Positions 52,658 to 61,407 are shown, numbered from the stretch's first letter. The stretch: 64,000 nucleotides of DNA from an uncultured Eubacteriales bacterium (GCA_902465435.1 CABQNH010000001.1:49898-113897); one strand, 5' to 3'. Numbers and translations are program-made. Notes: generated by a model from the sequence alone, not told the origin.

Positions 52658-52930
52658 AAACGAGAAACCGATGAGCAAAAGGAGTAACCTGTTTCCCTGT
52701 GCTTCAGAGAGCCGCAGATGGTGGGATTGCGGCAGCATACACTCGGGTGAATGGATTTGCGAGGGCAAACCGAACGAGCGCGGCGCTTTAGTAGGGGCGA
52801 CGGCTTCCGGCCGTTATTTCCGGAGGATGTATGCTTGTACATCGTTGAGCTGCACGTCTTTTGGGCGTGAATTTGGGTGGCACCGCAGATTGTTTTCTGT
52901 CCCATGTTTTGTGGGGCGGAATTTTTTTAT
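52658..52930 (+). promoter_or_regulatory. Tryptophan T-box riboswitch
   Basis: Binds uncharged tRNA and prevents termination. Seen: AGTA of the specifier-loop motif (52683-52686), its partner GAA followed by specifier TGG (52752-52754, tryptophan codon) and A, and the T-box GAATTTGGGTGGCACCGCAG (52869-52888). The terminator GTCCCA / TGGGGC with AATTTTTTTA (52896-52928) ends the leader. Low charged Trp-tRNA switches trpB on. Confidence 0.95.
52896..52928 (+). terminator. T-box terminator hairpin
   Basis: Stem CTGTCCCA / TGGGGCGG with T7 tail, mutually exclusive with the antiterminator formed by the T-box sequence at 52869-52888. Confidence 0.85.
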
Positions 52931-53040
52931 TCTCTGGAGGCAGATTCCATGTATTATTTGGACTTTCGATGGCGCGTCTTTTCAATGCTTTAAAACGTGA
53001 AACGACAAACAAAAATGAAATTGGAAAGGTGCATACGATC

Positions 53041-54285
53041 ATGAAAACTTATAAGGATTTTGACAATTACGAGAAGGAATTCCCGGATGCAAACGGTTAT
53101 TTCGGCGAATATGGCGGCAGCTTCCTGCCGGAGCCTCTGCAGGAGCCGTTCCGCGAAATCACGGATGCCTACGAGGAGATCTGCCACAGCGCACAGTTTA
53201 TTAACGAGCTTCGCCGCATCCGCCGCGAATTTCAGGGCAGACCCACGCCGGTCTATCACTGCGAGCGACTGTCCCAGCTTTTCAGCAAATGCCAGATCTA
53301 CCTCAAGCGCGAGGACTTGAACCATACGGGCGCACACAAGCTCAACCACTGCATGGGCGAGGGACTGCTTGCCAAGCACATGGGGAAGAAAAAGCTGATT
53401 GCAGAAACGGGCGCGGGACAGCACGGCGTCGCGCTGGCAACGGCAGCCGCCTATTTTGGGCTGGAATGTGACATTTACATGGGCGAGGTCGACATCGCCA
53501 AGCAGCACCCGAATGTTGTGCGCATGAAAATGCTCGGTGCGAACGTCATCCCCGTCTCGCGCGGTCTGAAAGCGCTGAAGGAAGCCGTAGACGCAGCCTT
53601 TGAAGGCTACCTGCGGGAATATAAGGACGCAATTTACTGCATCGGCTCCGCCGTCGGCCCGCACCCCTTCCCCATGATTGTGCGGGATTTCCAGTCGGTC
53701 GTCGGTTACGAAGCCAAGGATCAGTTCCGTGATATGACCGGCTTCCTGCCGGATGCGATCTGCGCCTGCGTCGGCGGCGGCTCCAACTCGCTCGGCCTGT
53801 TTGAAGCCTTCTTGAACGAGCCGGTCAAGATTTACGGCGTCGAGCCGCTCGGCCGCGGCGAGAAAACCGGCGATCACGCCGCCACCATGCGCTTCGGTAC
53901 CAAGGGCGTGCTGCACGGCTTTGAGAGCATCCTTTTGCAGGATGAGCAGGGCCAGCCGCTTCCCGTTTATTCCATTGCAAGCGGTCTGGATTATCCCGGC
54001 GTCGGCCCGGAACACGCCTACCTCAGAAGCTGCGGCCGCGTCTCGTATGAAACGGTTTCGGACGAAGAGGCCATGGAGGCTTTCTTCCTCCTGAGCCGTT
54101 ACGAGGGCATCATTCCGGCAATCGAAAGCTCTCATGCGCTGGCCTATGCGCTGCGCTATGCCAAGGAGCATCCGACGGGCTGCATCCTCTGCAATCTCTC
54201 CGGCCGCGGCGACAAGGACGTCGATTACGTCTATGAAAAATACGGCACCGGCGAGCGCTTTCTGGAAAAGTACCGCAATCGGTAA
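53041..54285 (+). CDS. trpB: Tryptophan synthase beta chain, solitary
   Basis: 414 residues. PLP enzyme condensing indole with serine to tryptophan. FGEYGGSFLPEPLQ start, the PLP lysine in NHTGAHKLNH (about residue 97-106), AETGAGQHGVA, and the phosphate-binding GGGSNSLG. TrpA and other trp genes are absent: the next gene is DegV on the other strand, and the leader is a Trp T-box. This points to indole salvage. HKLNHCMGEG differs from the usual HKINNALGQ, so it may belong to a separate stand-alone TrpB branch. ATG 53041 begins the family N-terminus. Confidence 0.95.
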   Translation: MKTYKDFDNYEKEFPDANGYFGEYGGSFLPEPLQEPFREITDAYEEICHSAQFINELRRIRREFQGRPTPVYHCERLSQLFSKCQIYLKREDLNHTGAHKLNHCMGEGLLAKHMGKKKLIAETGAGQHGVALATAAAYFGLECDIYMGEVDIAKQHPNVVRMKMLGANVIPVSRGLKALKEAVDAAFEGYLREYKDAIYCIGSAVGPHPFPMIVRDFQSVVGYEAKDQFRDMTGFLPDAICACVGGGSNSLGLFEAFLNEPVKIYGVEPLGRGEKTGDHAATMRFGTKGVLHGFESILLQDEQGQPLPVYSIASGLDYPGVGPEHAYLRSCGRVSYETVSDEEAMEAFFLLSRYEGIIPAIESSHALAYALRYAKEHPTGCILCNLSGRGDKDVDYVYEKYGTGERFLEKYRNR

Positions 54286-54329
54286 CGTATAAAGAGCAGC
54301 TTCGTTTCCATTTCTCAAAAGGGAACGGG

Positions 54330-54435
54330 CACATGAAAATAAAAACGTCAAACCTGCGTTCTATTTTGACGGTTGTGAATGACCAATAATTTGACTCCGG
54401 CAGAAGCCGCGCGGTTCGCGCGATTTCTGCCGGAG
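54330..54435 (-). repeat. Hairpin-box interspersed repeat, copy F (remnant)
   Basis: Minus strand: hairpin CTCCGGCAGAA / TTCTGCCGGAG (54395-54435), then GTCAAATTATTGGTC and AACCGTCAAAAT matching the family box with changes, then a core with GTTTGACG resembling copy D. The remaining part is missing. Confidence 0.55.
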
Positions 54436-54591
54436 CCATTTCTTCCGGAACACCCTATCGCCCGGAAGCCTCTAATACGGTTTTATATTATAGTAAAACG
54501 GCTTCTTCGTTTTCCTGCGCCGCACCTGCGGCGCGGGACTGTAAAAAGAACTTTCCCGCTTCTTTTATCAAAATGAGCAGCCCGGCACGAA

Positions 54592-55446
54592 TTATTTATG
54601 GATGCCGGGGAAAAACAGTGCGATTGTACCGGGTCCGACATGCGAGCCGGTCACCGGCTCATAGCACACCGTGAGGCAGTCGCCGGTCAGGCCAAGCTCC
54701 CGCAGCTTTTGCAGCAGTGCCGCCGCGCCCTCCTCGTTATCTGCATGCGCAATACCGATTTCGGCCCTTTTGTCCTTGACCAGCTTTTCATAATGCTTTG
54801 CCAGCGTATCAATCGCGCCGCGGCTTCCGCGCGCCTTCCCGCAGAGAACGATGCGCCCTTCCTCATCGCCCATCAGGATCGGCTTAATTTTCAGCACCGT
54901 GCCGACCACGGCGGCGACCCTTTTGATCCTGCCGCCGCGCCGCAGATACTCCAGATCGTCCACCGTGAAATACTGGCACATCGTATGGCGATCCGCAGAA
55001 ATTGTCTCAACGACCTCCTCAAAGCGCATCCCGGCGTCCAAAAGCTTCTTGGCCTGCAAGACCTGCATTCCCTCGCCCAGAGACGCGGCATAGGTATCGA
55101 TCGCCGCGATTTTGCGCGCGGGGAACTCCGTCTGCAGCTCCCTGGCCGCGATGGCCGCCGCATTTGCAGTGCCGCTGATGCCGCCGGACATGCCGATGTA
55201 AATTACATCGTCGCCCTGCTCCAATGCTGCACGCATCGGCTCCATCAGATTGACGATATTGATCATGGACGTCTTGACGTCCGCACCCGCACGCATGGCG
55301 TCATAGAATTTTTTTCCGTCAAACGGCGCGTCCTGCGCGGCGGGCGTTCCATCGACCGTATAAGAAAAGGGAATGACGGAAATGCCGCGCGACGCCGCCA
55401 GCGTTTCCGGAAGATTTGCAGAAGTATCAGTAAACAGCTTAACCAT
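54592..55446 (-). CDS. DegV-family fatty-acid-binding protein
   Basis: 284 residues from ATG 55446 (288 if ATG 55458 is used; spacing of the AAAGGA site does not decide). DegV proteins bind a fatty acid and serve fatty-acid kinase FakA as FakB. Seen: FTDTSANLPE at the start, SGGISGTANAA, DTYAASLGEGMQV, and VDDLEYLRRGGRIKRVAAVVGTVLKIKPIL, all family motifs. Repeat copy C lies upstream. Confidence 0.92.
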   Translation of the reverse strand: MVKLFTDTSANLPETLAASRGISVIPFSYTVDGTPAAQDAPFDGKKFYDAMRAGADVKTSMINIVNLMEPMRAALEQGDDVIYIGMSGGISGTANAAAIAARELQTEFPARKIAAIDTYAASLGEGMQVLQAKKLLDAGMRFEEVVETISADRHTMCQYFTVDDLEYLRRGGRIKRVAAVVGTVLKIKPILMGDEEGRIVLCGKARGSRGAIDTLAKHYEKLVKDKRAEIGIAHADNEEGAAALLQKLRELGLTGDCLTVCYEPVTGSHVGPGTIALFFPGIHK

Positions 55447-55628
55447 AGGGAATTCCATTTCCTTTCAAGGATACTTACCGATTCGGAGCAAGGAACACGC
55501 CGAACGGCACGGCACACAGCGCCGCTTGCTTTAGCATACCACGGCAGCCCAAAAATGCAAGCTACAATGCGGGCGCGGCTGTCTACTGCTTTGCTTTCTG
55601 CGCTCTACTCGCCGGATCGGCAGCAAAC

Positions 55629-55933
55629 CCCCGGTAGAGCGCTCTACCGGGGCAGTCTGTCAGCCAAATCCGCAACCTTCAAAACGAGAAAACAACTTTG
55701 GCGGTTTTAATTATAAATACATCTATTCGATTCATAGCAAAAATCAAACAAATTCAGTTCAAAAATCAGGATATACTCCATGTTTTCAGTTTACTTTTGA
55801 ACTCGCGCCGTGCCGCACCTATATACGCCTGCCGGCGTGAGCTTCTTATCCTCCGGGACCCTCCTGATCGCCTGTCGGCGTATCAAAAAGGTGTTTTTTG
55901 TCGTGCTATCCCCGGTAGAGCGCTCTACCGGGG
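55629..55933 (+). repeat. Hairpin-box interspersed repeat, copy C (complete, flanked by 24-bp direct repeats)
   Basis: Left hairpin 55629-55652 and right hairpin 55910-55933 are identical perfect palindromes (CCCCGGTAGAGC / GCTCTACCGGGG). Between them: box GCAGTCTGTCAGCCAAATCC...AACCTTCAAAAC (to 55685), AT-rich core similar to copy A (GAGAAAACA, CATCTATTC), a diverged right block starting TTTGAACTCGCGCC, and a decayed end hairpin TATCAAAAAGGTGTTTTTTG. No protein ORF. Lies between two minus-strand genes. Confidence 0.85.
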
Positions 55934-56171
55934 ATAGACTTTTCTTGTAATTCCCTGTTCCTTCCGATTTTTGTCTGCTTTCGCAGATGCAGACCAAACG
56001 CCGGTCCCGGCCCGCGCGTGCGCCGTATTGCGGCGGCGAACCATGCCCGTGAAATTCTGCGCCGCACCCGCCGGATCCCCCGGGGCTTCGACGCCTCCGA
56101 TTCCGAGGATGGTTCGCGTGGGTTCTTCGTGCAATCAGCCGACCGACAAAGGGGAGCGCTTCCGCGTTTCC
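55934..56171. other. Intergenic region without recognisable gene
   Basis: Spacer between repeat copy C and the end of the HTH/LiaF-like gene. Nothing recognisable on either strand. Confidence 0.5.
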
Positions 56172-57185
56172 TTAGTCCACATATTGAATTGCCGCTTCGC
56201 CAAAGCGAACACTGGTCTTTACAATCAGGAGCGGCGCCTGCTCATCGGTCTCCGACGCACCGTGCACGCCCGTCTGACCAAACCATGCCGCACCGTCCTT
56301 CTGCACGCGGAAGCGGCGCGGAACCAAAAGCTTTGCCTCGCCGAAGGAGACGTCCATATGGATCACCGCATCCGGCGCAAGGCTTTCGCAGCCGGTCAGG
56401 TCAACGACCGCCTCACCGAAGGAAACATTGATATCGCCGCCGCGCAGCGTCGCCTCCGAGACGCGCACCTTGTCCTCGCCAAAGGAAATTCGATAGCAGA
56501 AGCGTCCGGCCTCGCTGGTGAAGGACTGCGTGCGGCGCTTATCCGTGTGTCCGTCCCAATTGCGCTTTTTCCATTTCCGTCCGGAGAAGAGATGATCCAC
56601 AAGCATGGTCACGCCCCAGAACACCAGCAGAATCGGGAACCAAAGGCCGCCGAGATTAAAATGCACGACATGGAAATCATACAGCGCCAGATAGAGACCC
56701 AGCAGCATCATGCCGATGGAGAAGGCCGAACCACCCGCTTTCCGGCAGCCGCTCAGGCCAAGACACAAAAGGCCGTCGGCGAGCACCAGCCGCCAGAAAC
56801 CAACGTCAACTTTCAAAATTTCCCGCAGCAGCAGCCCCACGCCCAAAAGGATCACGAACATCGCGCTTGCGATCGTGCCGTCAAAGCGAATGCTCCAGGA
56901 GGCGTTTTTTCTTTTCCTCTCCCCGTCCCTGCGCGGGACGGCCTCTGCCGCGTCGCCTTGGGGGTCCTCCTCCGGGAACGGCGCCGTGCCCAGCAGCACG
57001 TCGGTCGTCACGCCGAAGATTGCCGCAAGCTGCGGCAGAACGGAGATGTCCGGGCAGGAAATATCGTTTTCCCATTTGCTGACGGCCTGCGAGGTCACGC
57101 CCGCCTGCTCGGCAAGCTGATCCTGCGTCAGCCCCCTGCGCTTGCGCAGCGTTTTAATGCGCCAGCCGATTGTTGTTTCACTCAT
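56172..57185 (-). CDS. Membrane-bound HTH regulator with LiaF-like C-terminus
   Basis: 337 residues. N-terminal Cro/CI-type HTH (IKTLRKRRGLTQDQLAEQAGVTSQAVSKWEND, about 9-41), a charged linker, about four membrane helices (105-200), then a C-terminal beta-helix of repeated SFGEAxxxL units (YRISFGEDKVRVSEATLRGGDINVSFGEAVVDL in pieces) as in LiaF/DUF2154 cell-envelope stress proteins. It may sense membrane damage and act on DNA directly, without a two-component system. Target unknown. Confidence 0.88.
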   Translation of the reverse strand: MSETTIGWRIKTLRKRRGLTQDQLAEQAGVTSQAVSKWENDISCPDISVLPQLAAIFGVTTDVLLGTAPFPEEDPQGDAAEAVPRRDGERKRKNASWSIRFDGTIASAMFVILLGVGLLLREILKVDVGFWRLVLADGLLCLGLSGCRKAGGSAFSIGMMLLGLYLALYDFHVVHFNLGGLWFPILLVFWGVTMLVDHLFSGRKWKKRNWDGHTDKRRTQSFTSEAGRFCYRISFGEDKVRVSEATLRGGDINVSFGEAVVDLTGCESLAPDAVIHMDVSFGEAKLLVPRRFRVQKDGAAWFGQTGVHGASETDEQAPLLIVKTSVRFGEAAIQYVD

Positions 57186-57357
57186 AACTTCATATTCCTC
57201 CTTTTGCTCCGCACAAAAGCCGTGCGGATGCGCTTACCGGAATCGGCGATGCCGCGCGATCCGACTTTCGAAAATGCGGTGTGCATCTTTCGCCGTTATC
57301 GTAGCAGTTTCCCCTCAAAATGTCTATCATCTGTTCTTTTGCCCCGACCGGCAGCGC

Positions 57358-57395
57358 CCAACCGCCGGTTGATTTTTCACTCAACCGGCAGTTGG
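57358..57395 (-). terminator. Hairpin after the YdcZ pair
   Basis: Stem CCAAC-GCCGGTTGA / TCAACCGGC-GTTGG downstream of the minus-strand exporter genes; no T-run, so probably rho-independent in part only. Confidence 0.5.
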
Positions 57396-57436
57396 AACGG
57401 GCCGCAAAGCATTGAGGCTCCCGCGTTTTCCATTTT

Positions 57437-57916
57437 CTATTTCCCCCCGCTCTGTTCCGACGCCGCGGCTTCCGCGTTTTTTCCCGCGTTCTGCTTCTCC
57501 CGATTGACCCAAGTCATTCCTGTAAGAATCAGGACGATGCCCGCCACCTTCTTCCAGCTGAACAGGCCGTAAAATACATAATCCAGCGCGAGGGAAATCC
57601 CCAGATTTCCCAAAAGCATCAGGACGGAGGAAACAAGCGCATTGGAGCGCAGCGTGCCAACGATTTGCAGAAGCTGCGCGAGCAGCCCGCTGACGCCGCC
57701 CAAATAGACCCACCACGGCACCGCCGCAGCAGCGCCGAAAGACAACTCCTTCCCCTTCCCAAACAGAAGCAGCAGAAAGAGGGAAAGCACCGTAGCCTCC
57801 ACATAATTGATCAGCGCGCCGTTTCCCGTGCCGAACAGCTTGCCCGCCTTGACGTTCGACATCCGGTTCGCTGAATTGAGCAGTCCGTTCAAAAATGCGG
57901 TCAAATAATAAATCAT
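57437..57916 (-). CDS. YdcZ-type DMT membrane exporter, subunit 2
   Basis: 159 residues, five hydrophobic helices. LNGLLNSANRMSNVKAGKLFGTGNGALINYVEATVLSL and WWVYLGGVSGLLAQLLQIVGTLRSNALVSSVLMLLGNLGISLALDY in pieces match DMT_YdcZ. ATG 57916 with AGGAGG. Ten bases after its partner; the pair likely forms a heterodimer like other small DMT proteins. Confidence 0.85.
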   Translation of the reverse strand: MIYYLTAFLNGLLNSANRMSNVKAGKLFGTGNGALINYVEATVLSLFLLLLFGKGKELSFGAAAAVPWWVYLGGVSGLLAQLLQIVGTLRSNALVSSVLMLLGNLGISLALDYVFYGLFSWKKVAGIVLILTGMTWVNREKQNAGKNAEAAASEQSGGK

Positions 57917-57926
57917 CGCAGCCTCC

Positions 57927-58352
57927 TCAATGCAGAATAACCAGCACGACGCCAAGCGCAACCAATGCATAGCCCGGAAGCTGCCGACGGCCCACCCGCG
58001 CCACCGGCATTCCGAACGCGCCCAGCCAATCGATCACGGCGGAGGAGATCAGCTGCCCCGCCGTCGAAAGCGCCATAAAAGCACCCGCACCGATGTTGCG
58101 GCTGCACCAGCTCGAGGTCGCAACGAGAACAACGCCCGTCACCCCAACGAGATATACATACCACGGCGCGCCGCGAAAGCACAGCCGCTCCCGCTTGCCC
58201 AGAAGATAGCCCAACAGCAGCACGAGTGCGATGCCGTGCACGAAAAAGCAAACGGCAAACAGGCTGAACGACGCGCTGAGCTTCGCATCCAGCGAGATCA
58301 TCACGCCCTGCAAAATGCCTGCCAAAAGCAGCACGAGGAAGGAAAACATCAT
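57927..58352 (-). CDS. YdcZ-type DMT membrane exporter, subunit 1
   Basis: 141 residues, same family as the following gene: GILQGVMISLDAKLSASFSLFAVCFFVHGIALVLLL, PWYVYLVGVTGVVLVATSSWCSRNIGAGAFMALSTAGQLISSAVIDWLGAFG in pieces. Substrate unknown. Confidence 0.85.
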   Translation of the reverse strand: MMFSFLVLLLAGILQGVMISLDAKLSASFSLFAVCFFVHGIALVLLLGYLLGKRERLCFRGAPWYVYLVGVTGVVLVATSSWCSRNIGAGAFMALSTAGQLISSAVIDWLGAFGMPVARVGRRQLPGYALVALGVVLVILH

Positions 58353-58487
58353 CTATAACTCTCTTTCTTTTCGGTTTTCTCCTGCAAAAGCGCGCCGCAC
58401 AGCGTGACTTTTGCACCTTGCAGGATTTTTCCGCCTACGCCGCATAGAATATAGTATAGAACAACGGGCGCGGCTGCCAACGCGTCT

Positions 58488-58928
58488 TCAGCCTGCAAGA
58501 AGCTCCGAACGCAGCACGCCCTGCAGCTCGCTCATATGCCGCAGCAGCTCCTCGACGGTGCATTGCAGCCGCGTCGTTTCGGCGGTGACGGTAACCAGCG
58601 CGCAGCCGTTTGTCGGAATTGTCTGGTTAATGGTCAGTATATTTGCGCCATATTGGGCAAAAATGGATAGTATAGAGGACAAAACGCCGGTCGTGTCCCG
58701 CAGCAGGAGCTGGAAGGTCAGAATTCTCCCTGCCATCAGGTTCTGAAACGGCTGGATCGCGTCGCGGTACTTATAAAACGCGCTGCGGCTGATATCCAAG
58801 AGCTTCGCCGCCTCATGCACAGTCTTGACCTCGCCGGTCTCCAGCAGCCGCTTTGCCTCGGCGACCTTGCGAAAAACCTCCGGCAGCGCATCGGCCTCTA
58901 CAATATAATACTTCGGATGAGACTCCAT
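58488..58928 (-). CDS. ACT-domain regulatory protein (PheB-like)
   Basis: 146 residues. An N-terminal helical/HTH-like part (residues 1-65, TVHEAAKLLDISRSAFYKYRDAIQPF) and a C-terminal ACT domain (LTFQLLLRDTTGVLSSILSIFAQYGANILTINQ). Matches the UPF0735/PheB group thought to bind an amino acid and regulate its synthesis. Start 58928 begins the family N-terminus; a longer in-frame extension is rejected. Confidence 0.9.
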   Translation of the reverse strand: MESHPKYYIVEADALPEVFRKVAEAKRLLETGEVKTVHEAAKLLDISRSAFYKYRDAIQPFQNLMAGRILTFQLLLRDTTGVLSSILSIFAQYGANILTINQTIPTNGCALVTVTAETTRLQCTVEELLRHMSELQGVLRSELLAG

Positions 58929-58973
58929 GAACAGGCTCCTTTCAGTGTCCTCGTGCGGCGGACAACCATCTAC

Positions 58974-59002
58974 ATAGTACCATGCAGCCGCACAAAATAC
59001 AA
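58974..59002 (-). promoter_or_regulatory. Promoter of the ACT-domain gene
   Basis: Minus strand TTGTAT (58997-59002), 17-base spacer, TACTAT (58974-58979), 46 bases before the start codon. Confidence 0.6.
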
Positions 59003-59025
59003 GCGCTTTTACGGAGGGAACAGGA

Positions 59026-60084
59026 ATGCAGATAAAAAAATATCGTAAGCTTTTTCTCTGGATCCTCGGCGCCGCTGCGGCGCTTTGGATCGGTATCGTG
59101 TTTTTGCTGCCGGTGCTTCTGCCGTTTTTGATCGGCTTTCTGCTCTCGCGGCTGGCGGAGCCTTTGATCGTGCGGCTGCAGGGAAAATCCACGCTGCCGC
59201 GCTGGCTCTGCGCCATCTTATGCGTTGCGGGGCTGTATTTTGTGCTCGGCACCGCGCTGTTCTTCCTGTTTCGCGCGCTGTTTACGGAGCTTGGCGAATT
59301 TGTGGAGCAGATCCCGCAGCTTCTATCCTCGCTTTCCGAACCGATGGGGCGGCTGCAGGAGGCGCTGGAGCTGGCTGCCGACCGTCTGCCGGACGGCCTT
59401 GGCGTCGCGCTGCGCGGTTGGATCGATCATCTGTTTGCCGGAGGCAGCATTCTTGCGGAGACCGCCGCGAACCGGCTGATCGCACTGGTCACGCGGATTT
59501 TGTCCGGTCTTCCCTCGATTCTGCTGTTTTTGGTCACGGCCGTCCTCTCTACATTCATGATCTCCATCGAGCTGCCGCAGCTCAAGTCGGCAGCGGCAAA
59601 ACGGCTTCCTGCGCGAGGACGGCAGCGGCTTACCACGCTCTACGGGAAGGTGCGGGGCGCAATGGGCGGCTGGCTGGTCGCGCAGGGGAAGCTGCTGCTT
59701 GTCGTGTTCGGCATCGTCTCGGCGGGCTTGTTTCTGCTGCGCGTGGAGTTCCCGCTTCTGTTCGGCGCCATCGTCGCGCTGATCGACGCGCTGCCGGTGT
59801 TCGGCTCCGGCACGGTGCTGATTCCCTGGGCGCTGGTGCGCTTTTTGCAGGCGGACACGCGCCTTGGCGTGGGTCTTTTGTGCGTCTACCTCGCCGCCAT
59901 GCTGACGCGCACGGCGCTTGAGCCGCGCCTGATCGGCCGACAGATCGGGCTGAACCCGCTTCTGACGCTCCTGTCGCTTTATGCCGGCTTCCGTTTCTTC
60001 GGCGTCGTGGGAATGATCTTTCTGCCCATCGCCGCCATTTTACTCAAGCAGCTCTTCGATCTTGCCGAACCGTATCTCGGCTGA
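59026..60084 (+). CDS. ytvI: Sporulation-type AI-2E family permease YtvI
   Basis: 352 residues, about eight helices. LLPVLLPFLIGFLLSRLAEPLI and the late EPRLIGRQIGLNPLLTLLSLYAGFRFFGVVGMIFLPIAAILLKQL are hallmarks of the AI-2E permease superfamily; the length and order match YtvI of spore-formers. Role in sporulation is known only from genetics in Bacillus. ATG 59026 follows GGAGGGAACAGG. Confidence 0.85.
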   Translation: MQIKKYRKLFLWILGAAAALWIGIVFLLPVLLPFLIGFLLSRLAEPLIVRLQGKSTLPRWLCAILCVAGLYFVLGTALFFLFRALFTELGEFVEQIPQLLSSLSEPMGRLQEALELAADRLPDGLGVALRGWIDHLFAGGSILAETAANRLIALVTRILSGLPSILLFLVTAVLSTFMISIELPQLKSAAAKRLPARGRQRLTTLYGKVRGAMGGWLVAQGKLLLVVFGIVSAGLFLLRVEFPLLFGAIVALIDALPVFGSGTVLIPWALVRFLQADTRLGVGLLCVYLAAMLTRTALEPRLIGRQIGLNPLLTLLSLYAGFRFFGVVGMIFLPIAAILLKQLFDLAEPYLG

Positions 60085-60161
60085 CATGCCTCGTCCGGCC
60101 GCACGGAAACCCCGATGCCGGGAACCGCTTGCGGTACGTTTCAAAAGCCGGAAAGACAAGA

Positions 60162-60197
60162 AGCCCGCATCCTTCATTGGATGCGGGCTCCGTTTTT
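60162..60197 (+). terminator. Terminator after ytvI
   Basis: 11-base stem AGCCCGCATCC / GGATGCGGGCT followed by CCGTTTTTC; between convergent genes. Confidence 0.88.
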
Positions 60198-60244
60198 CTC
60201 TTCGGTTTTGAGTAAGGCCGTTTCCCGCTGCAGAATGCAGCGTC

Positions 60245-61234
60245 TTAACCGCCAAATAGCGTAAACATCAGGATCAGATAGGCGATATACAGACCGCCGA
60301 TCAGAAGGCCGATCCAGCGCTTGAATTTTCCGCAGAACAGCGCCGGCAAAAGCGCGCCCGCGCATACGACCAGGCAGGCCGGAATATCCAGCAGCATTCC
60401 CTGCCGCTCCACCGTCAGGGGTCTTCCCTGCAGCAGCGCGCACAGCGGCATAATGAGCGTCAGATCCATAATATTGGCGCCGATGATATTGCCGACCGAC
60501 AGGGACGACTGCTTTTTCCGGATCGCGGTAATGGTCGTGACCAGCTCCGGCAGCGAGGTGCCGATGGCGATCATGGTTGCGCCGATCACGGCGTCCGGTA
60601 CGCCGAGCTTCACGGCAAGCGCCGAGCCGTTATCGATCAGGAGCTGTGCGCCAAGCACAATGGCAGCCGCGCCAAGCAGGAACTTCACCACATTGCAGAC
60701 AATGGTCTTTCCGTCCGTCTGCGGCCGTACCTCCGCCTCCAGCGGCTCGGTCCCCTGCTCGCGCCGGACGGCAAAAATGCTCTCCGCCATGAAGACGATG
60801 AAGATCATGAGAATCAGCACGCTCTCCAGAATCGAAAGCTGCCCATCCCGCGTAAAGGCGAAAAGAACCGCGATCGCAGCCAGCAGAAGCCACGCCTTCA
60901 CCGCAAATTGCCTGCGCGTCATCATACATTGCACGCACAGCAGAGACAGGCACATAATCAATCCGGTATTCGCCGTCACGGAGCCGACCGCATTGCCGAC
61001 GGCAATGTCCGTGTTCCCCTCCAGCGCAGAAAACACCGAGACAAGCATCTCCGGCATCGTGGTCGCAAAACTGACAACGGTCGCACCGATGATAAACTTG
61101 GGGATGCCGGATGCTTCAGCGATCCAAGTCGCCGCATCCACAAACAGGTCGCCGCCCTTTATGATGCACAGCAGACCGGCAGCGAACAGGACGAGGATAA
61201 AAAATAAATTGTTTCCGGTAAAATCAAGACCCAT
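60245..61234 (-). CDS. CaCA-family cation antiporter under Mn riboswitch
   Basis: 329 residues, ten helices, two inverted alpha repeats: GATVVSFATTMPEMLVSVFSAL...GNAVGS and GATMIAIGTSLPELVTTITAI...GNIIGANIMD, the cation-binding motifs of Na/Ca exchangers. The yybP-ykoY riboswitch upstream suggests the physiological cargo is manganese efflux rather than calcium, as known for other genes of this regulon; that is inference. ATG 61234 follows AAAAAGGAG. Confidence 0.92.
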   Translation of the reverse strand: MGLDFTGNNLFFILVLFAAGLLCIIKGGDLFVDAATWIAEASGIPKFIIGATVVSFATTMPEMLVSVFSALEGNTDIAVGNAVGSVTANTGLIMCLSLLCVQCMMTRRQFAVKAWLLLAAIAVLFAFTRDGQLSILESVLILMIFIVFMAESIFAVRREQGTEPLEAEVRPQTDGKTIVCNVVKFLLGAAAIVLGAQLLIDNGSALAVKLGVPDAVIGATMIAIGTSLPELVTTITAIRKKQSSLSVGNIIGANIMDLTLIMPLCALLQGRPLTVERQGMLLDIPACLVVCAGALLPALFCGKFKRWIGLLIGGLYIAYLILMFTLFGG

Positions 61235-61261
61235 TTTTCTTCTCCTTTTTGGCAGCCGTGC

Positions 61262-61398
61262 AAAAAAATAGAGCCTTTTGCACGATCAGCAGTTGTGATG
61301 TGCCAAAAGTCTCATTACCTAAACTGGGTAGGCGCATGGCCACCGGTCTCTTAGAACCGGGGGTATGTTGACCATGCTTTTGCAATTACTCCCTTTTA
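61262..61398 (-). promoter_or_regulatory. yybP-ykoY manganese riboswitch
   Basis: On the minus strand: GGGAGTA (61387-61393), GTCAACATACC, and the closing TAATGAGACTTTTGGC (61300-61318 region), the class signature. The terminator GAGACTTTTGGCAC / GTGCAAAAGGCTC (61300-61313, 61271-61283) with T7 (61262-61270) reuses the aptamer's 3' strand, so Mn-bound aptamer would prevent termination and turn the antiporter on. Confidence 0.93.
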
Positions 61399-61407
61399 AC
61401 GAGGAAC

